Shown piece after piece: positions 1-8,119 of a stretch of DNA of 25,994 nt. The stretch is from JARIHD01 sp035629475 (GTDB lineage: Bacteria; Patescibacteriota; Saccharimonadia; Saccharimonadales; UBA4665), in NCBI GenBank assembly GCA_035629475.1, contig DASPHS010000016.1, positions 1 to 25,994 of the forward strand, read 5' to 3'. The translations under genes were made by a program, and so were the position numbers. Positions within the stretch are counted from its first letter, which is position 1. Each line of letters starts with the position of its first letter. The notes under the pieces are model-generated. The model made no database searches and was not told the origin of the DNA. It was given only the letters and a program-made list of their open reading frames with translations.

Positions 1-2244
1 TTGCAGGGTGGTATGCGATCGGTTGCTTTGCCAAGTCCGGCTGCGCCTACGGTGCAGAAAATGGGTACGCATTCTGGCGCTGCGACATATACGTATGCGG
101 TGACCGCTACGGACGGTTTGGGTGAGACCCTGATGTCGAGCACGGGTTCAGCCACGTCTGCGAGTGCTACGCTGTCAGGATCGGTGTACAACCGTGTCAG
201 CTGGTCACGTGTAAGCGGTGCTATCAGCTACAAGATTTACCGAACAGTAACAACAGGTAGTTATACGGCTGGACTCATTGGTACGGTTAGCGCAGGTACT
301 GCAACGATGCAGTTTGACGATACAGGTATTGCACAGTCCGGTGCAGTGCCAACCGCTAACACCACAGGTGGCGCCTACTTCGCTGGCGGTGTTACCGCCG
401 CAAACGGTATGAATATCGCCTATGTTGCCGGCAATGTCTTTACAATTCAAGGCGCAAGCTCGGCATTTGTTACTGCTAACGCAACGAATGGCACGTTTAC
501 CGTTGGCGACGCAAGTGTCTGTAGCATCGGACGGCTCTGTATCGGGCAGTCTGTCACCGGCACTGGTGGCGCCTTTACGGCAAACACCTTCAACTACATG
601 TATGTGCCCTCTACGATTACCGTTGGAGGCAGCACAAACGTTGGTGAAGATATCACCATTCACGACGACTCCACTGCGAGCACGGGTACGCGCACAGCCA
701 ATATAGGTATTCTTGTTGACCACACTAACTCCACAAACAGCTACTCTACCTATACAGGTCTTCGTATATTGAACAAAGCTACGACGAGTTCAACGTCGTT
801 CGGCGGTAATGCCGTAGAAATTTACAACGGTTCAACGGCAACATTCCGCGCAACAACGACGGGTGCGGTATTGGTACAGAACACGGTCAACTCCAACGCG
901 CTGTTTGACGTACGTAATGCCGCTGGCAACTCCGTGTTTAAGATTGATAGTTCGAGTGGCATTATCAGCATGGGTGACCCGACTACTGCCAGCCAGGCGG
1001 CACCCAAAATCACTATCGGTGATAATAACTGTGGTGGTGGACCATGTATATGGATCGGAGAGGCGGACTATGAGACGGATTCTGATACGCTGCAACTATT
1101 TGGCGATGCCGGTATTGCCTTCGGTTCCGATGTTGGTGGCGTAGACCGTAACTATGCATTTCTAGAATCAGATGGTACGTTTAACATCAGCGACAACTGG
1201 CAGAGCCAAACAAAGGGTTACCGCTTCCGAACGAATGGTAGCGGGCTGGACTTGCAGGCGACAGGTGCTGGAGTCACCGGTGAGCTATGGTTAAGCGGAT
1301 ATTCAACTGCTGATTACAGCGGCACGCAGGTGAACTTCATGCGAATGATGGCCTATAACCGTGTCGTACAGGTGGGCGATGCGGCCGACACGTCTACGCC
1401 AACGCTCCTGGCGATTGCTAAGAAGACCGATAGCGCCAACGATCCAAGCGGTTACGAGGGTGCCATGTACTACAACACACAAGGGGGCAAGATGCGCTGC
1501 TACCAATCAGGGGTGTGGGGTGACTGTATGGGTATACCAAAGCCAAATACACGGCGCTCGAGCTACTTTGGTGCAACCAGTTCCGCTGCGACCTTTGGAG
1601 CGGGAACCATGGCCACGCTGGCTTACCCTGCGCCGTTTGCGGGCTATGGTGACGCCATATCAGCCATGGGTAACGGTGGCAGCAGTGTAACGTACTCAGC
1701 GCCTACCGATTCAGGCACACCAGGCATGGCTGTGCTTACCAACGCTCCAACTATCAATAGCGGGGCGGGTGTATTCGGTGGTAACGTCACAAGCGCTAAC
1801 TCCAACCCGAATCTCCAGGCATATGCAGCTCCGGGCCGCGCCACAAGTGTCCGCATGTTTGTTGGCTGGAGCTCAGCAAGCACGATTATTGATCAGACAG
1901 ATGAAGACAACCCGCCATTGAGTTATATAGGTTTCAGGTTGATTAACGACTCCAGTGGAGTATCAAACTGGCAGTGTGCTAATAGTAATGGCTCAACCTC
2001 ACCCACACTGACCACGACGAGTGTAGTAGGTAACGCGGGGGCGGGTAATCGGTTCGAAATAATCTACGAGAGTGGGGTGCGTATAATCTTCAAGATTAAT
2101 GGTACGGTTGTCTGTACGCACACCGATGCGTCTAAGTTCCCGGCATCCAGTACCGTGATGCGCACGCAGATTATAGCAACCACTAGTGTTGCTACGGGCA
2201 TGACCGTTAGTATCGGTTGGCTCTACAGCGAAACAGATTACTAG
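1..2244 (+). CDS. Large modular beta-rich surface protein, 5' end cut by the window
   Basis: The frame is open from base 1 to a TAG at 2242, giving 747 residues, and no start or signal peptide is visible, so the gene almost certainly begins outside the window. Residues about 9-114 look like a fibronectin type III-type domain, with a SYKIYRT strand and a closing FDDTG. Residues about 130-295 form a module that recurs in the next large protein (FTIQGASS, a cysteine pair, DITI.DDS). Residues about 295-325 hold one copy of the short VRNAAGNSVFKID beta repeat. Around residue 485 a YEGAMYYNTQGGKMRCY segment precedes a C-terminal beta-sandwich of roughly 230 residues rich in Ser, Thr, Gly and Asn. 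By analogy with phage-fibre-like CPR surface proteins it is probably an extracellular adhesin or fibre. The exact function and ligand are not known to me. Confidence 0.8.
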   Translation: MQGGMRSVALPSPAAPTVQKMGTHSGAATYTYAVTATDGLGETLMSSTGSATSASATLSGSVYNRVSWSRVSGAISYKIYRTVTTGSYTAGLIGTVSAGTATMQFDDTGIAQSGAVPTANTTGGAYFAGGVTAANGMNIAYVAGNVFTIQGASSAFVTANATNGTFTVGDASVCSIGRLCIGQSVTGTGGAFTANTFNYMYVPSTITVGGSTNVGEDITIHDDSTASTGTRTANIGILVDHTNSTNSYSTYTGLRILNKATTSSTSFGGNAVEIYNGSTATFRATTTGAVLVQNTVNSNALFDVRNAAGNSVFKIDSSSGIISMGDPTTASQAAPKITIGDNNCGGGPCIWIGEADYETDSDTLQLFGDAGIAFGSDVGGVDRNYAFLESDGTFNISDNWQSQTKGYRFRTNGSGLDLQATGAGVTGELWLSGYSTADYSGTQVNFMRMMAYNRVVQVGDAADTSTPTLLAIAKKTDSANDPSGYEGAMYYNTQGGKMRCYQSGVWGDCMGIPKPNTRRSSYFGATSSAATFGAGTMATLAYPAPFAGYGDAISAMGNGGSSVTYSAPTDSGTPGMAVLTNAPTINSGAGVFGGNVTSANSNPNLQAYAAPGRATSVRMFVGWSSASTIIDQTDEDNPPLSYIGFRLINDSSGVSNWQCANSNGSTSPTLTTTSVVGNAGAGNRFEIIYESGVRIIFKINGTVVCTHTDASKFPASSTVMRTQIIATTSVATGMTVSIGWLYSETDY

Positions 2245-2260
2245 CAACCATGCAGTAATG

Positions 2261-2785
2261 CTACTGGACTGTTTTGAGGTCTGCGATAATGGTTTGCACT
2301 TCACTTGATTTTACTGCCGCCGGTGCGGAGACAATAATCCACGTGTCGCCATTTATGAGGCTACCTACCGTGTTGCCATTGCTCTGCATGCTACCAACGG
2401 TAGCCTCTCCAAGGGTTGTTGTAAACTTAAATGACTTCACGAGTGTTGTGTTGTAGAACGTGTTGAAGTCGAATTTATCCGCACGGGGTTGTATGCTGAA
2501 GTTGATGTAGCGAGAGGGTTTACCTGGCTTTTCGGCTACATAGCTGATGACGTCATTTGTCTGATCTATGCTTGTCTCGTCGAGAGCGTACCCTTCGGGC
2601 AGAGTTGTCGGATAGAAGAGCGTTAGGTTGGTATTGGTGCGAATCGCTGGAGGGAAGGGGCTTTCATTGCGCCTTGATAAGACATACCAGCTTGCTATGC
2701 CAGCTATCAGTACGAGCACCACAAAGGTAACAGTGCCGTATTTCAAAAGCGCTTGGCGCCGTATAAGCCTATCGTTTTCCCACAT
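2261..2785 (-). CDS. Small single-pass membrane protein with an extracytoplasmic domain
   Basis: I start it at the ATG at 2785 (174 residues, MWENDRLIRRQALLKYG), because a short charged N-terminus then leads straight into one membrane helix at residues about 15-36. A longer reading from 2824 would begin at or before the predicted transcription start. The domain outside the membrane has the pattern LPEGYALD ... VISYVAE ... TWIIVSAP, which reminds me of the DUF4367/RsgI-like beta domains found in anti-sigma and sporulation-type membrane proteins; this match is weak and from memory. No obvious Shine-Dalgarno precedes the ATG. The gene is convergent with the surface-protein gene ending at 2244 and divergent from the giant gene after it. 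Function unknown. Confidence 0.7.
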   Translation of the reverse strand: MWENDRLIRRQALLKYGTVTFVVLVLIAGIASWYVLSRRNESPFPPAIRTNTNLTLFYPTTLPEGYALDETSIDQTNDVISYVAEKPGKPSRYINFSIQPRADKFDFNTFYNTTLVKSFKFTTTLGEATVGSMQSNGNTVGSLINGDTWIIVSAPAAVKSSEVQTIIADLKTVQ

Positions 2786-2828
2786 ACTGCAGCTATGGTA
2801 GCACACCCCTACATGTACAACCATAAGC

Positions 2829-2856
2829 AGTATAGTACTAGCACTTTAGTATTCAA
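2829..2856 (-). promoter_or_regulatory. Promoter for the small membrane protein
   Basis: Read on the minus strand, TTGAAT (2856-2851) and TATACT (2834-2829) are separated by 16 bases. The predicted start of transcription is near 2822, which supports the ATG at 2785 as the start codon rather than the one at 2824. Confidence 0.6.
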
Positions 2857-2858
2857 TC

Positions 2859-2887
2859 TTGAAACAAGCAGTTCGCTTTTTTACATC
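2859..2887 (+). promoter_or_regulatory. Weak candidate promoter for the giant surface protein
   Basis: TTGAAA (2859-2864) and TACATC (2882-2887) are 17 bases apart. The -35 box is good and the -10 box poor. It lies back to back with the minus-strand promoter at 2829-2856, only two bases separating the -35 boxes. Confidence 0.3.
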
Positions 2888-3007
2888 TGTTAGCGGTGGA
2901 TAACTTCACGCATAAACCTCTTGAATTGTAGTAATCTATTCCCCATACTGGAAAGTACGGCAAAATATAAAAAACGAATACAAAAAGCCGTAAAACAAAC
3001 ATTTCAA

Positions 3008-6000
3008 ATGTTTAAACAAAAACATCAAAACATAGTAACCGTTAAGCGCGCTCTTGTACTGGCTCTACCAGTACTGTTTGTCGTTATGGCGGCTATAAGC
3101 GCTTTATTGCCTTCGCAGGTAGCCACGGCGGCTGGAAGTAATACTATTAACTTCCAGGCACGGTTGCTTACTGCGGCCGGTAATGTTGTGCCTGACGGCT
3201 ATTACAATGTTGAATTTAAGCTCTACGGGGCACTCGCGCCTGATATTGGCCAAACGCCGATTACGGGCAGCTGTACAACAACTACTGACGCTGGCAACAC
3301 CACGCCCGTTACCGATGAAGACTGTATTTGGACTGAGACACGCACGGGTGCTAACAAAGTCCGTGTAGCTAACGGTTATCTGACGGTAAATCTGGGAAGT
3401 GTTACGTCGCTTCCATCGAATGCTAACTGGAGCCAGGAGTTATGGCTGTCAATGAACATTGGCGGCACTGGCTCACCAAGCTGGGACGGGGAGATGAACC
3501 CCCGCCTGAAGCTGACTGCAGTTCCGCATGCTTTTAGCAGCGCAAAAGTTACTTCATCCGATGGCACAGGCAGCGCAACAGTGGCCAATGGCGAAGTGGG
3601 TACAATTTGTATTCAGGGCTCATCAAACTGCGGATTTATTAAGAGTCAGGCAAGCGTGCTACAAACGGCCACGACTAACTTGGAAATCCAAGGTAGTGAC
3701 GAAGAAGCAACTACCCTAGTAGTGAAAGCAGCAACCGGGCAGACCGCAAGCATTTTTGAAGTACAGGATGCTACAGGGAGCTCACTCATGGCAGTTGGCC
3801 CTGCGAGCGCCGCTATTAATAGTAGCCTGACCGTTGCTGGGGGCGGCAGCGCTGCAACACCATCCCTTATAGTGAAAGCCAACGCTAGCATGAACAATAC
3901 AAGTACCGTGCTTGAAGTGCAGCAGAATAGCGGTGGCAGCGCCTTTAGGGTTACCGGTGGCGGTGATGTGGGTGTCGGTAACATGACAGGTATACAGGGT
4001 ACAGTGAGTATTTCGAGCGGCGCATATTATGGAAAACTGCAGACAGCAGCGCTCAGCACCCACAGAGATTATTTCCTGCCTAACGCTGCGGGTACTATCT
4101 GTCTCCAGGAGAGCGCGTCCTGTGGATTTGTTGCTAACGGTGATAATTCATATATAAAGAATCAACAGCTGGTAGCGCAGCAGGCAGGCTTATGGGTGCA
4201 GGGAACTGATGCCAGCAAGGTAAGCTTCATTTTCCAATCACCCCCGCTATCTGCATCAGATATATTCCGGGTTCAGAATGCCGATGCTACCGAAATTGTA
4301 GCCGTCACCTCTAACGGAGCCCTGTCTTTCACGGGTAGCGGCACAACAACAATGAGTACGCCAGAAGGCTCAAACGTCCAAACCAAAATCAAGATCGCTC
4401 CTTTTGACCCGGGTGAATATGGCCAAATTTTGGCATTTGGCCTGACGGATGACGCCCATAGTGCCTCACGCGCGATAAGTCTCTTTGATGCTCGTACCGG
4501 TACGCACCAGCCCACTATTGCGGTATTCTCCCCGAATGAAAGCGAAGTCTTTGGCCTCAGCTGGGACGGCTCGAATACTATGGCCGCCCTTAAGACATCC
4601 AGCGCTGAAATGGTACTCCGCACTAACAATGGGGACCTGGCAACGTTCAGCAATACTGACATAGATTTTGCACGCGGCGTTAACATTACGAGCACACAGG
4701 GTGGAGTAGGCGGGCTGTATGTCCAGGGTGCAGCAAGTGGTACGGTTCCGGTGGCGCTCATCAAGGGTGGTGCTACACCGGGTTCTGCGGCTGATTTGCT
4801 GCAAGTACAGAATGCCAACTCGGAAACACTCTTCAAAGTAAATAATAATGGTCAGCTGAGTGCAGCGCGTGGGTTTGATATGACTTATAATGCCGGCAGT
4901 AGCTTCACTATTCAAGGGGCAAGCTCGACCTTTGTTGCTGTAGATCCACAGAATAGTAAGTTCTATATCGGTGACCAGGCGAACTGTGGTGGCCGGTTCT
5001 GTACGGCACAGACGGTAGCAACCGGCGGCAGTGCATACACTAATACGGTCAACTTCATGAGAAGCACGGCTGCAGTCACCGTTAATACGCATCTTGTAAA
5101 TCAGGATATCACTATCGAAGATGACTCCCTGGTATCATCAGGAGCCCGGAACAACAACCGCGGCATCCGCATCGATTTTACTAACTCTGACAATGCCTAC
5201 TCAAATTATTACGGGCTGCAGATTAAGCTGCCAACTACCTCGAGTACCAGTAGCTATCGTGGTAATGCCATCCAGGTTGAGCAGGGTATAGGAACTACGA
5301 CGGATATTTTCACTGTATCCAACACGGGTAGTGTAAACAGCCGTACGACTGCCGATTCAACAAGCGCACTGCAAGTTCAGGACAGTGCCGGCAACAACGT
5401 TTTCGCAGTCGACACAAGTGGCAAGCAAATCGTAGTCGGTAAGGCGAGCACCACAAACGGCAAGATTGTTCTGCAAAACGCCTCCAATGCTAACACGGTA
5501 ACCTTGCAGTCTGGCGTCGTTACTGCAAGCTACACACTGACTCTGCCAACTGCTCTCGGTGCAACAGGTGACTGTCTGCAGGATAGCGGTTCGGGCGCGC
5601 TTGCATTTACCAAGTGTTCTCTGCAGACTGCGTATGGTTCGGCGGTTGGCGGCACCACACCAGAAATTAAGCTCGACAGCACCCGCGGTGCGTTTGACAT
5701 CCAGGATGCCAACACTACTATTAACGGCAATCTACTGAACGTCCGGGCATCCAATGCAAGTGGTCTTGGTACTGCACTATTCAATGTTGGCAGTACTGGC
5801 AACGTCGGTATCGGTGTTGCTACCGCTAACCGCACACTGGATATCGCCGTAAATAATAGCTCAGATACAGCCGCCCCACTTCGTTTACTGCAGACTGGTA
5901 CTGGCGATGCAACTATCGAGCTGGGCACCTCAACTCGTAGCTTCATAATGGGTGTTGATAATAGCGACGGTAGCCGCTTTAAAATCACCAGCACGACCGC

Positions 6001-7567
6001 GCTGGGCACCGGCTTTACTGCTGGTTACTCGAGCATCGGCACGACTGCGCTTGATGACCGGAACAATAACAATATGATCGTAGCGAGCCGCGCTACCGTT
6101 GGAGCTGTCGCCGGAACGGTAAACTCTATAACTATATATGTTGCTAATGTTGATGCCGGTGCCAACCATGCCGTGGCTGCAATTTACAACAACGCCACCA
6201 ATAAGCCAGGTACGCTGCTGGTAAGTTCACCAAGCCAGGTACTGCACGTTGGCTGGAACACGATTCCTATTACCGCTACAGTGGCAGCGAATACAACCTA
6301 CTGGGTTGCATGGCAGGTCGAAGGAGCCCAGACGGGTGTGTCGTATCAGGAGGGCTTTGGTACGCAGATGACGCATTATTTCAGCCCAGCAGAGGGCCAC
6401 ACTGGCTATGGCACATGGCCAAACCTCTCAGCTACCACCTCACCGGTTCAATATGAAGCGGCCTACTCAGCGTACATTAGTGGTACGGGTGCTAGCGCTG
6501 GCGGTAACTCATTCAATGTCAGCCTTATGAACCTCGGCGACTCAGGAGTTACCTTTAAGACGGTCAGTGATTCAGGTGATGCATTCAGGGTAGTAAACAG
6601 CCAGGACAACACACTATTCTCAGTTGATACGTTGCAGAGCGCATTCAATGTGAGCGCTATCACTACAAATATAAGCAGTGCAACAACTAATATTTCCGGT
6701 ACGACGGCAAACATTTCAAATGTCACTACAAACCTCTCTGGTACGACAGCTAACTTGAACAGTACGACCACCAATATTAACAGCGCAAACGTCTTTATGG
6801 CGGGCATTGCGCAGTCTACTGCTGCAACCGGAATCCGGGGGTTATGTATGAACTTGAATGCAGGCGCAAACTTGAAGCGGGTAACTTATGCCGCTGCTGC
6901 AACGACCTGTTACAGCTCATCTGCCCGCTTTAAGCACAACATAGCTACTATGTCTGATGGTATGGGCCTTGATACGCTCATGGGCTTGCGACCCGTTACG
7001 TATGTTTACAATGAAGGCGAACAGCGGACAATGGTGGGCTTGATAGCCGAAGAAGTTGCTGAAGTTCTCCCTGAAGTCGTGGAATACGACGAGCAGGGCC
7101 GGCCCACAGCTATCAACTACGAATTTATGGTAGCAAACCTCATTAAGGGCATTCAGCAACAACAACTGCAGATTAACGACTTGCAGCAAGGTCTGTGGAA
7201 CGGCGGTATTGTTGCAAACGACACGACCTTCAACGGATACGTCGCCTTCAATAGTGATGTCACCTTCATGAGTGACGCCGAATTTAATGGCAAGTCTACC
7301 TTTAATGGTTCGGTAGCGTTCAACGAAAATACTACAGGCTCTGTCATCCTGCCAGAAGGCGAGACCGAAGTGGAAGTGGTGTTCACGCAGCCATATGCAA
7401 CTGTGCCAAACATCAGCGTAAGCTCATCAGACTTTACCAGCCTGAAGGTCCAGGACAAGACGGTCAACGGATTTAAGGTTGTTGTCCAGCACAGCCTTGC
7501 GCACGATATCACCATAGACTGGATTGCGCTCCAGGCACGAGAGCTGCCACCACCTCCTAACCCATAG
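3008..7567 (+). CDS. Giant secreted beta-repeat protein with C-terminal S74-type chaperone domain and lectin-like tail
   Basis: I start it at the ATG at 3008 (1519 residues); a TTG at 2921 would add a lysine-rich 29-residue tail. Neither start has a clear Shine-Dalgarno. Residues 1-42 are a signal peptide or anchor: basic n-region, then a hydrophobic stretch ending ATAAGSN. The body is built from a recurring roughly 24-residue beta unit (LxVQxAxGxxxFxV), at nucleotides 3752, 3908, 4262, 4796 and 5366, and from C-x6-C modules (Cys201/208 and Cys365/372). A jelly-roll-like domain spans nucleotides about 6010-6480. Next come six 7-residue TTNIS repeats, then SSARFK (Ser1304, Lys1309) with VGLIAEEV, matching the intramolecular chaperone/peptidase S74 family of phage tailspikes. 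A Gln-rich helix and a VxFxxPYATVPNI...WIAL domain like H-type lectins end the protein. It is probably a trimeric cell-surface fibre or adhesin. Confidence 0.82.
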   Translation: MFKQKHQNIVTVKRALVLALPVLFVVMAAISALLPSQVATAAGSNTINFQARLLTAAGNVVPDGYYNVEFKLYGALAPDIGQTPITGSCTTTTDAGNTTPVTDEDCIWTETRTGANKVRVANGYLTVNLGSVTSLPSNANWSQELWLSMNIGGTGSPSWDGEMNPRLKLTAVPHAFSSAKVTSSDGTGSATVANGEVGTICIQGSSNCGFIKSQASVLQTATTNLEIQGSDEEATTLVVKAATGQTASIFEVQDATGSSLMAVGPASAAINSSLTVAGGGSAATPSLIVKANASMNNTSTVLEVQQNSGGSAFRVTGGGDVGVGNMTGIQGTVSISSGAYYGKLQTAALSTHRDYFLPNAAGTICLQESASCGFVANGDNSYIKNQQLVAQQAGLWVQGTDASKVSFIFQSPPLSASDIFRVQNADATEIVAVTSNGALSFTGSGTTTMSTPEGSNVQTKIKIAPFDPGEYGQILAFGLTDDAHSASRAISLFDARTGTHQPTIAVFSPNESEVFGLSWDGSNTMAALKTSSAEMVLRTNNGDLATFSNTDIDFARGVNITSTQGGVGGLYVQGAASGTVPVALIKGGATPGSAADLLQVQNANSETLFKVNNNGQLSAARGFDMTYNAGSSFTIQGASSTFVAVDPQNSKFYIGDQANCGGRFCTAQTVATGGSAYTNTVNFMRSTAAVTVNTHLVNQDITIEDDSLVSSGARNNNRGIRIDFTNSDNAYSNYYGLQIKLPTTSSTSSYRGNAIQVEQGIGTTTDIFTVSNTGSVNSRTTADSTSALQVQDSAGNNVFAVDTSGKQIVVGKASTTNGKIVLQNASNANTVTLQSGVVTASYTLTLPTALGATGDCLQDSGSGALAFTKCSLQTAYGSAVGGTTPEIKLDSTRGAFDIQDANTTINGNLLNVRASNASGLGTALFNVGSTGNVGIGVATANRTLDIAVNNSSDTAAPLRLLQTGTGDATIELGTSTRSFIMGVDNSDGSRFKITSTTALGTGFTAGYSSIGTTALDDRNNNNMIVASRATVGAVAGTVNSITIYVANVDAGANHAVAAIYNNATNKPGTLLVSSPSQVLHVGWNTIPITATVAANTTYWVAWQVEGAQTGVSYQEGFGTQMTHYFSPAEGHTGYGTWPNLSATTSPVQYEAAYSAYISGTGASAGGNSFNVSLMNLGDSGVTFKTVSDSGDAFRVVNSQDNTLFSVDTLQSAFNVSAITTNISSATTNISGTTANISNVTTNLSGTTANLNSTTTNINSANVFMAGIAQSTAATGIRGLCMNLNAGANLKRVTYAAAATTCYSSSARFKHNIATMSDGMGLDTLMGLRPVTYVYNEGEQRTMVGLIAEEVAEVLPEVVEYDEQGRPTAINYEFMVANLIKGIQQQQLQINDLQQGLWNGGIVANDTTFNGYVAFNSDVTFMSDAEFNGKSTFNGSVAFNENTTGSVILPEGETEVEVVFTQPYATVPNISVSSSDFTSLKVQDKTVNGFKVVVQHSLAHDITIDWIALQARELPPPPNP
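4864..5345 (+). repeat. Module shared with the upstream surface protein
   Basis: This stretch encodes a segment (FDMTYNAGSSFTIQGASSTF, then NCGGRFC, then NQDITIEDDS, then NNRGIRIDFTNSDNAYSNYYG) that parallels bases about 397-890 of the first gene (FTIQGASSAF, CSIGRLC, GEDITIHDDS, NIGILVDHTNSTNSYSTYTG). The order of blocks and their spacing are the same, so the two genes share a duplicated protein module. Confidence 0.75.
6662..6787 (+). repeat. Six tandem 21-base (7-residue) repeats inside the giant gene
   Basis: Six in-frame units of seven codons follow one another: TTNISSA, TTNISGT, TANISNV, TTNLSGT, TANLNST, TTNINSA (residues 1219-1260). Positions 1, 3 and 4 of each unit (Thr, Asn, Ile/Leu) are almost constant while the DNA is diverged, so selection appears to act on the protein pattern. 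The period fits a fibrous stalk just before the S74 domain. Confidence 0.85.
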
Positions 7568-7573
7568 CGCTGA

Positions 7574-7602
7574 TTGACGGGTTCCTCGGCCTTAGGTACT
7601 AT
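7574..7602 (+). promoter_or_regulatory. Promoter for the small anchored protein
   Basis: TTGACG (7574-7579) and TACTAT (7597-7602) have 17-base spacing. The -10 box ends 10 bases before the ATG at 7613, predicting an mRNA with almost no 5' leader. It also explains why the in-frame TTG at 7574 is not a start codon. Confidence 0.65.
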
Positions 7603-7612
7603 AAGCGTAACT

Positions 7613-8050
7613 ATGTTGCCACCTATTGATAAGGATGAGAGAAACAAACGCATGCTCTTTATAGTGGGCGGTGTGGTGGCTGTGCTCCTTATAAGTTCGC
7701 TGGCTGCCGCTGGGTACTTCTTTTCTAAGTATAAATCGCTACAAAAGGAGTCGAAGGCTACGACGCAGACAGAAGAGGGGCGGATTAAGGAAAAAGTCGG
7801 GAAGTTGTATAACACTCCTGGCGAAGAGCCCTCCATTGCCCAAGTGGAAGATCAGAGCAAAGTGCAGAATCAGACATTCTTTAAGGATGCCCAAAAAGGC
7901 GACTACATTCTGATCTATCAGCAGGCAAAGCTGGCAATCTTGTATAGGGAAGGTACGAATAAGATTATTAATACTGGGCCTATTGTTTTGCCCGGTTCAG
8001 GGCAACAGTCATCGGGTACCGGCAGTGTTGCTGGGGACTCTACGCCGTAG
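7613..8050 (+). CDS. Small membrane-anchored protein of unknown function
   Basis: The protein has 145 residues from the ATG at 7613; the in-frame TTG at 7574 belongs to the promoter -35 box. A short charged N-terminus (MLPPIDKDERNKR) precedes one membrane helix at residues about 15-36. A Lys/Glu-rich, probably helical linker follows, then a compact segment (KGDYILIYQQAKLAILYR) and a Gly/Ser-rich tail. The predicted topology puts the C-terminal part outside the membrane. It lies 45 bases after the giant surface protein and before parA. I do not recognise a family; a role beside the surface protein is only suggested by position. Confidence 0.72.
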   Translation: MLPPIDKDERNKRMLFIVGGVVAVLLISSLAAAGYFFSKYKSLQKESKATTQTEEGRIKEKVGKLYNTPGEEPSIAQVEDQSKVQNQTFFKDAQKGDYILIYQQAKLAILYREGTNKIINTGPIVLPGSGQQSSGTGSVAGDSTP

Positions 8051-8068
8051 CTCCAATACCTGGCATGG

Positions 8069-8082
8069 TGTGGCATGCCACA
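8069..8082. promoter_or_regulatory. 14-base perfect palindrome in the parA promoter, possible operator
   Basis: TGTGGCATGCCACA is its own reverse complement and covers the place where the parA -35 box should be. A second half-site copy, TGGCATG, lies at 8061-8067, ten bases upstream. It is not followed by a T-run, so it is not a terminator, and it does not match the usual parS consensus. It is a candidate binding site for a regulator of parAB. Confidence 0.4.
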
Positions 8083-8091
8083 ACCTTAAGA

Positions 8092-8100
8092 TGCTATACT
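8092..8100 (+). promoter_or_regulatory. Extended -10 promoter of parAB
   Basis: TGCTATACT is an extended -10 element (TGn plus TATACT). No good -35 box lies 16-18 bases upstream. Transcription would start near 8107, leaving about 13 bases of leader that contain the Shine-Dalgarno GAGGGA before the ATG at 8120. Confidence 0.6.
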
Positions 8101-8119
8101 TTGACCTGAAGAGGGAATC

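Noticed and set aside
2245..2275. Terminator between the first surface gene and the convergent small gene
   Set aside because: Only a 5-base-pair stem (2253-2257 with 2262-2266) is seen and TTTT comes 6 bases later; too weak to call.
2921..3007. TTG start for the giant surface protein
   Set aside because: An ATG at 3008 gives a normal signal peptide; the extra 29 residues are lysine-rich and AT-rich with no Shine-Dalgarno. Not excluded.
4273..4836. Minus-strand ORF of 187 codons within the giant gene
   Set aside because: It is antisense to a strongly supported coding frame, has no promoter or Shine-Dalgarno, and its composition is that of a mirror of the real gene.
7574..7612. In-frame TTG start extending the small anchored protein by 13 residues
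   Set aside because: The TTG is the first half of a good -35 box (TTGACG, 17 bases from TACTAT), and transcription should start after it.
7153..7836. Minus-strand ORF of 227 codons across the end of the giant gene
   Set aside because: It runs antisense through two supported genes and their promoter; no family resemblance.
8069..8082. parS site near parAB
   Set aside because: The palindrome shares only the end bases with the usual TGTTTCACGTGAAACA-type consensus, and no better match was noticed elsewhere in the window.
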